From assembly GCA_937873105.1 (NCBI GenBank), contig CALMWD010000460.1, forward strand, positions 1-6,538: a DNA stretch of 6,538 nt, written 5' to 3'. Under the pieces are notes generated by a model. That model worked only from the letters and a program-made list of their open reading frames with translations, searched no databases and was not told where the DNA came from. Position numbers and translations under genes: made by a program. The number at the start of each line of letters is the position of its first letter. Positions within the stretch are counted from its first letter, which is position 1. The DNA comes from an uncultured Rhodanobacteraceae bacterium (GTDB lineage: Bacteria > Pseudomonadota > Gammaproteobacteria > Xanthomonadales > Ahniellaceae). Shown here piece by piece: positions 1 to 6,538 of this stretch.

Positions 1-359
1 TCAAGGCCAGCGCCCGGCAGCACTCGGATCTCGGCTGCCTGATGGAAAACCTCGGCTGCAAGGGCACGCAGGCGCATGCCGACTGCAATGTCCGGACGTG
101 GAACGGCAATGGCTCCTGCCTGCGGGGCGGATTTGCCTGCATCGCCTGCACCGAGCCAGGCTTCGAAGCGCCCGGCCACCCGTTCCAGGAGACGCCGAAG
201 ATCGCCGGCATCCCGATCGGGCTGCCGACCGACATGCCGAAGGCGTGGTTCATCGCCCTCTCCGTCCTTTCCAAATCGGCGACACCGAAGCGCGTGCGCG
301 ACAACGCCGCGGCCGATCATCCGGTGGTGCGCCCGGCCGTCCGGAAGCCGGCCAAGTGA
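1..359 (+). CDS. hupU: Regulatory (H2-sensing) [NiFe]-hydrogenase small subunit, 3' end only
   Basis: This is the C-terminal 118 codons (frame begins at base 3) of the iron-sulfur subunit that carries electrons to or from the NiFe site; the start and the proximal-cluster region lie upstream of the window. Counting from the first full codon, Cys12 and Cys19 are distal-cluster ligands and Cys28, Cys46 and Cys49 are medial-cluster ligands, matching the usual CLYxLGCKG...C...CxxCxEPGF pattern. Two differences stand out. The first Cys pair is spaced CX6C where Desulfovibrio-type enzymes have CX5C. Cys39 sits 11 residues after Cys28, where standard enzymes have Pro. The protein ends shortly after the cluster domain with no C-terminal membrane anchor, which fits a soluble cytoplasmic sensor (HupU/HoxB) and not a membrane-bound uptake enzyme. 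The stop codon overlaps the start of the large-subunit gene. Assignment to group 2b rests mainly on that partner gene; a cyanobacterial-type uptake enzyme (group 2a) is the main alternative. Confidence 0.9.
   Translation, partial: KASARQHSDLGCLMENLGCKGTQAHADCNVRTWNGNGSCLRGGFACIACTEPGFEAPGHPFQETPKIAGIPIGLPTDMPKAWFIALSVLSKSATPKRVRDNAAADHPVVRPAVRKPAK
343..347 (+). promoter_or_regulatory. Ribosome binding site deciding the GTG start of hupV
   Basis: GGAAG lies 8 bases before the GTG at 356. It supports that start over longer in-frame alternatives beginning as early as base 98, which would overlap most of the visible small-subunit gene. The site lies inside the end of the small-subunit gene, so the two subunits are probably translated in a coupled way. 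Confidence 0.6.
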
Positions 360-1777
360 CGCGCATCGTCCTCGGGCCGTTCAATCGCGTCGAAGGCGAT
401 CTCGAGATCAGTCTCGACGTCGATGCCGGTCAGGTCGTGGCGGCGCACGTCAACGCACCGCTGTTTCGCGGTTTCGAGCAGATCCTGACCGGTCGCGCGG
501 CGGCGGATGCGCTGGTCGTCGTGCCGCGCATCTGCGGCATCTGTTCGGTGGCGCAATCGGCTGCCGCCGCCGCGGCGCTGGCCGCCCTGTGCGGCGTCGA
601 AATGCCCGCGAATGGCCGCCTGGCCCGGCACCTGATCCAGGCGACGGAGAACCTTGCCGACCACCTGACGCATTTCTATCTTTTCTTCATGCCGGATTTC
701 GTTCGCTCCGGCTACGTCGGCCGCCACTGGCACGCCGCGGTCGCCACGCGTTTTGCCGCGGTGAAAGGCAGCGCCGCGCCGGCGGTGCTGGCCGCGCGCG
801 CCGATTTCCTGAAACTGCTCGGGTTTCTCGCCGGCAAGTGGCCGCACACCCTGGCCCTGCAGCCCGGCGGCGGCACCCGGGCGATCGGCAGCGCCGAGGC
901 GGTCCGCATCCTGGCCCTGCTGCGCGGTTTCCGCGCCTTCCTTGAGGGCGTGCTGATCGGCGATGCGCTGGAGTCCTTCGCGGCATTGGCAAGCGAGGCG
1001 GAATTGCGCGCCTGGGGCGAGGAGCGCGGCGGCGACTTCCCGGCCTTCCTGCGGACCGCGTACGACCTGTCGCTGGAAAGGGTCGGCCGCGCCGGCGATG
1101 GTTTCCTGTCCTATGGCGCCTACGGCATGTTCCCCGGCGGCGTCTGGCAGACGGGTGGCGCGGTCGACGCCCTGGAAACCGGAAAAATCAGCGAGGACGG
1201 TCGCCACGCCTGGTTGGTCGACGGTCCCGCGCGGCATCCGGCGGAGGGCGAGACCTACGTCGATGCCGACAAGGCCGAGGCCTACACCTGGTGCAAGGCG
1301 CCGCGCTATGGCGGCCGGATTGTCGAGACCGGCGCGCTGGCCCGCCAGGTCGTCGCCGGGCAACCGCTGGCGCGCGATCTGGTCGCGCGCCATGGCGCCA
1401 GCGTCACCGCCCGTGTCGCCGCCCGCATGATCGAACTGGCCAGCGTCGTGCCGGCGATGGAGCGCTGGCTACGCGCGATCGTTCCCGGCGAGCCGTTCTG
1501 CCACGCGGCGGCGCTTCCCGAGTCCGGGCAGGGCGCCGGACTGGTCGAAGCGGCGCGCGGCAGCCTCGGTCATTGGCTGAGCATCGACCGCGGCCGCATC
1601 GAGCGCTACCAGATCATCGCGCCGACCACCTGGAATTTCTCGCCGCGCGACGCCGATGGCCGGCCCGGACCGCTGGAACAGGCGCTGGTCGGCCTTCCCG
1701 TCGGCGAAGGCGCGCCGCCGACCATCGAGCACGTCGTCCGCTCGTTCGACCCGTGCATGGTGTGTACGGTGCATTAG
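356..1777 (+). CDS. hupV: Regulatory (H2-sensing) [NiFe]-hydrogenase large subunit
   Basis: This 473-residue subunit holds the NiFe active site of a cytoplasmic H2 sensor. In characterised systems the HupUV/HoxBC complex binds H2 and signals through a histidine kinase (HupT/HoxJ) to a response regulator that controls hydrogenase transcription. The N-terminal FNRVEGD motif (residues 9-15) is the family's first signature. PRICGICSVAQS (57-68) supplies Cys60 and Cys63, and DPCMVCTVH (465-473) supplies Cys467 and Cys470, giving all four metal-ligating cysteines. Translation stops directly after the last His, so no C-terminal peptide needs cleaving; catalytic enzymes carry such a peptide, regulatory ones do not. 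Ile62 and Phe110 match the bulky gas-channel residues known from sensor hydrogenases. Gln67 replaces the His common in catalytic enzymes. The GTG start gives a 4-base GTGA overlap with hupU, and the length fits HoxC/HupV (roughly 475-485 residues). The equivalent Ralstonia names are hoxB and hoxC. No kinase gene follows; the next gene is convergent. Confidence 0.93.
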   Translation: MTRIVLGPFNRVEGDLEISLDVDAGQVVAAHVNAPLFRGFEQILTGRAAADALVVVPRICGICSVAQSAAAAAALAALCGVEMPANGRLARHLIQATENLADHLTHFYLFFMPDFVRSGYVGRHWHAAVATRFAAVKGSAAPAVLAARADFLKLLGFLAGKWPHTLALQPGGGTRAIGSAEAVRILALLRGFRAFLEGVLIGDALESFAALASEAELRAWGEERGGDFPAFLRTAYDLSLERVGRAGDGFLSYGAYGMFPGGVWQTGGAVDALETGKISEDGRHAWLVDGPARHPAEGETYVDADKAEAYTWCKAPRYGGRIVETGALARQVVAGQPLARDLVARHGASVTARVAARMIELASVVPAMERWLRAIVPGEPFCHAAALPESGQGAGLVEAARGSLGHWLSIDRGRIERYQIIAPTTWNFSPRDADGRPGPLEQALVGLPVGEGAPPTIEHVVRSFDPCMVCTVH

Positions 1778-1815
1778 GCGCCATTCCATTTCCAGATCGA
1801 AATTGTCCTGAATCT

Positions 1816-1837
1816 TCCCGGCGCCTTCGGCCAGGGA
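1816..1837. terminator. Weak bulged hairpin between convergent genes, possible terminator
   Basis: TCCCGGC (1816-1822) can pair with GCC (1830-1832) and GGGA (1834-1837), leaving one bulged A at 1833 and a 7-base loop. It lies 38 bases after the hupV stop and 54 bases beyond the stop of the opposing small gene, which is a plausible place for a shared terminator. Neither strand has a clear U-tract after the stem (GAGCGGCAGC on plus, AGATTCAGGACAATTT on minus), so Rho-independent activity is doubtful. The rest of the spacer 1778-1891 shows nothing recognisable. Confidence 0.2.
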
Positions 1838-1891
1838 GTGGAGCGGCAGCGCAAGGGGCGGGGCAAGGACCGCGCCGGGACCGGGCACGCC

Positions 1892-2284
1892 CTACTTCAG
1901 CTTGAAGTTCGCCTTCGCTTCCGGCTGGCCGGGCAGGGCCACGACCACCGCGACGCGAACGCCAACCCCGGTCTTGAAACTGCCTCTGGCAACCAGCCTG
2001 TTGTCGCCGGCGGATTCGAAAGTCACGGGGGTCTTGTCGCCACCCGCGTAGACGGTCGCGCTGGCCCTGGCTCCGGCGCTGCTGACCGCCTTGTCGCCGT
2101 CGGCGAGATAGAGCGTCAGGCTCTCCGGCCTGGCGACCAGCTCCAGGTCGAGATGGCCCGCTTCGACCACCACGCCACCATGGATCGGCTTGTGGTCGGC
2201 GTGGTCGTGCCTGTCGGCGGCGAACGCCGGACCGGTCCACAGCGTCGCGAGAACGAACGCGGACATCAGGGATTTGATGTTCAT
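1892..2284 (-). CDS. Small secreted His-rich protein of a metal-efflux operon (probable periplasmic metal binder)
   Basis: The 130-residue product has a clear Sec signal peptide: Lys4, a hydrophobic stretch from about residue 6 to 16, and an AFA|AD cleavage site after Ala22. The mature protein opens with His26, His28, His31 and His35, the last followed by two glycines (HxHx2Hx3HGG). The remaining ~90 residues look like an all-beta domain with alternating hydrophobic residues and no cysteine, ending in NFKLK. I do not know a named family. Similar HGG-containing segments occur in N-terminal parts of CzcB-type adaptors, which suggests periplasmic metal binding or delivery to the pump; that role is inference. 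It follows the RND pump gene by 83 bases. I chose the ATG at 2284 because it gives the signal peptide and has AAAGGA 8 bases upstream. An in-frame ATG at 2371 overlaps the pump's stop (ATGA) and would add 29 residues that do not look like a signal peptide. Confidence 0.82.
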   Translation of the reverse strand: MNIKSLMSAFVLATLWTGPAFAADRHDHADHKPIHGGVVVEAGHLDLELVARPESLTLYLADGDKAVSSAGARASATVYAGGDKTPVTFESAGDNRLVARGSFKTGVGVRVAVVVALPGQPEAKANFKLK

Positions 2285-2292
2285 GGGCGTAT

Positions 2293-2298
2293 TCCTTT
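2293..2298 (-). promoter_or_regulatory. Ribosome binding site for the small His-rich protein
   Basis: On the minus strand this reads AAAGGA, 8 bases before the ATG at 2284. It favours that start over the in-frame ATG at 2371, which has a weaker GAGG 6 bases upstream. No convincing -35/-10 promoter was seen in 2285-2400, so the gene is probably read through from the pump gene. Confidence 0.55.
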
Positions 2299-2367
2299 CA
2301 GATGGAGGTTGTTTCAGGATCGGTGGCAGGCGCAGGAGGGCGGCACGGGCAACCAGGATCGATCGGT

Positions 2368-5526
<3,159 letters not shown>

Positions 5527-5531
5527 GGCCG

Positions 5532-5537
5532 TCCCTC
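5532..5537 (-). promoter_or_regulatory. Ribosome binding site of the RND pump, overlapping the adaptor stop codon
   Basis: The minus strand reads TGAGGGACGGCCATG across the gene junction. GAGGGA shares its first two bases with the adaptor's TGA stop and lies 5 bases before the pump's ATG. Ribosomes ending the adaptor would be positioned to start the pump, so the two proteins are likely made in a coupled ratio. Confidence 0.65.
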
Positions 5538-6538
5538 AATGCGCGTGGCCGGCAGGACCGGACTTCGATGTGGACAGGCGGATCAGGTAGGCGCCCTGGC
5601 TGACCACCCGCTGCCCCGGTTCCACGCCCGACAGGATGGCGACCCGGTCGCCATCGCGGGCGCCGGTCTGAACGATCTGTCGTTCGAAGGATTCACCTCC
5701 GGTTTGCACGTAGACGACCTGCGTGCCGCTTTCATCCTGCACCGCGCTCGCCGGAATCAGCACCGACTCCTTGCCGGCGCCGGCAAAGATCCGCGCCTTC
5801 GCGGTCATGCCGAGCCGGAGCGAGTTCTCCGGGTTGGCGAATTCGAAGATCACCGGCACGGTGCGCGTTGCCGCATCGACGACCCCGCCCACCGCGATCA
5901 GGCGGCCGTTGTCGCCATCGACGGAAAACGCGCCATCGAAGCCGTCGACCGTGAAGCTTGCGCCGGTCGGGGTGCCGATCCGGCCCATGTCGCTCTCGGG
6001 TACGCGGGCCGCGAGCCAGAGGCGACCGCTGTTGGCGACATGGAACAGCGGCGCGCCCTCGGTGACGAAGGCGCCCGGGGTCACCGGCACGTCGGCGACC
6101 GTGCCGTCGATCGGCGACCGGATCGCGATGCCGGCGCCGCCGGAGGTCTGCGCGGCACGCGCCCGCGCGGCATCGAGCTCGGCCTGGGCCAGCTTCTCGT
6201 TGGCGCGGGCTTCGAGCAGGCGCTTCTCGGCAATCGCTTCGTCCCTGAACAGCGACTCCATGCGCTCGCGCTCGCGTCGCGCCTGTTCGAATCCGATCTT
6301 CGCCTTGCGGGCGCCGGCGTCGAGCGACGCCTGGTCGGTTTCGCCGCCGAGACGGGGCGCCAGCAGGGCGAGCGCCTGGCCTTTCCTGACCGCCTGACCG
6401 ACGCGCGGGAAGGCGCCCGCCGCGCGGACGATGCCGGCGGCCGGAGCGGAGAGCAGAGCCTCGCCGTCCGGCTGCGCCTTGATGGTCGCCGTCGCCACGA
6501 CCGACGGCGAGGGCGGGCGGTTCGGCGTCACCGTGTCG
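5536..6538 (-). CDS. Periplasmic adaptor (membrane fusion protein, HlyD/CzcB-like) of the metal-efflux complex, 5' end cut off
   Basis: The adaptor links the inner-membrane RND pump to an outer-membrane channel. Residues are counted from the GTG at 6531. The two lipoyl-like halves lie at about 27-60 (SAPAAGIV, VRKGQALALL) and 133-167 (IRSPIDGTVADVPVTPGAFV). They flank an Arg/Glu/Ala-rich helical hairpin at 65-130. A beta-barrel follows at about 170-250 (VVDAATRTVPV, LRLGMTAKARIF), then a membrane-proximal domain to residue 331 (VLIPASAVQ, GVEPGQRVVSQGAYLI). The tail ends in GHAH, a possible weak metal site. The frame stays open to the window edge, and no signal peptide or lipobox is visible. 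The true start is therefore almost certainly beyond 6538, and the GTG at 6531 is not a credible start. CzcB-type adaptors are usually 380-520 residues, so 50 or more residues are missing, including any N-terminal metal-binding HGG segment. It is the upstream partner of the RND pump. Confidence 0.93.
   Translation of the reverse strand, partial: DTVTPNRPPSPSVVATATIKAQPDGEALLSAPAAGIVRAAGAFPRVGQAVRKGQALALLAPRLGGETDQASLDAGARKAKIGFEQARRERERMESLFRDEAIAEKRLLEARANEKLAQAELDAARARAAQTSGGAGIAIRSPIDGTVADVPVTPGAFVTEGAPLFHVANSGRLWLAARVPESDMGRIGTPTGASFTVDGFDGAFSVDGDNGRLIAVGGVVDAATRTVPVIFEFANPENSLRLGMTAKARIFAGAGKESVLIPASAVQDESGTQVVYVQTGGESFERQIVQTGARDGDRVAILSGVEPGQRVVSQGAYLIRLSTSKSGPAGHAH

Noticed and set aside
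98..355. Open-frame extension upstream of hupV beginning at the ATG at 98
   Set aside because: It would overlap most of the visible hupU gene in another frame, has an Arg-rich composition typical of shadow frames, and lacks family similarity. The GTG at 356 places the LGPFNRVEG signature at the expected N-terminus.
317..1393. 358-codon antisense open frame across hupV
   Set aside because: It is a mirror frame caused by high GC at third codon positions; the plus strand carries a complete hydrogenase large subunit with all signatures.
1614..2240. 208-codon minus-strand frame spanning the hupV end, the spacer and the small gene
   Set aside because: It overlaps two supported genes and has an Arg/Gly-rich composition with no start context; it is a shadow frame.

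Overview
The window is GC-rich, tightly packed bacterial DNA. Codon use, 4-base gene overlaps and gene families suggest a proteobacterium, most likely a betaproteobacterium of the Rhodocyclales/Burkholderiales type. That placement is inference; no RNA gene or other taxonomic marker is present.

Region 1 (1-1777, plus strand) holds the 3' end of a [NiFe]-hydrogenase small subunit and, overlapping it by 4 bases (GTGA), a complete large subunit of 473 residues. Several independent features mark the pair as the H2-sensing regulatory hydrogenase (group 2b, HupUV/HoxBC) and not an energy-yielding enzyme. The large subunit stops exactly at the final His of DPCMVCTVH, with no C-terminal extension for a maturation protease. 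The motif after the first Cys pair has Gln in place of His. The gas-channel positions carry Ile62 and Phe110. The small subunit carries Cys where standard enzymes have the Pro that keeps the medial cluster as [3Fe-4S]. In characterised relatives this protein passes an H2 signal to a histidine kinase (HupT/HoxJ), which controls a response regulator for uptake hydrogenase genes. No kinase lies downstream here; it may lie upstream, outside the window.

Region 2 (1778-1891) is a 114-base spacer between convergent genes, with only a weak bulged hairpin.

Region 3 (1892-6538, minus strand) is a heavy-metal efflux operon transcribed towards the hydrogenase genes. Its order is periplasmic adaptor (5' end cut off by the window edge), a 1052-residue RND pump of the CzcA/CusA (HME) family, then a 130-residue secreted His-rich protein. 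Adaptor and pump are 9 bases apart, and the pump's Shine-Dalgarno overlaps the adaptor's stop codon. The pump would take metal ions from the periplasm or membrane and, with the adaptor and an outer-membrane channel not seen here, export them using the proton gradient. The small protein begins, after its signal peptide, with a HxHx2Hx3HGG cluster that could bind the exported metal. The metal cannot be assigned from the sequence.

There are no rRNA or tRNA genes, insertion sequences or CRISPR arrays, and no stretch over 300 bases lacks a gene. All major genes belong to known families; the least characterised item is the small His-rich periplasmic protein.
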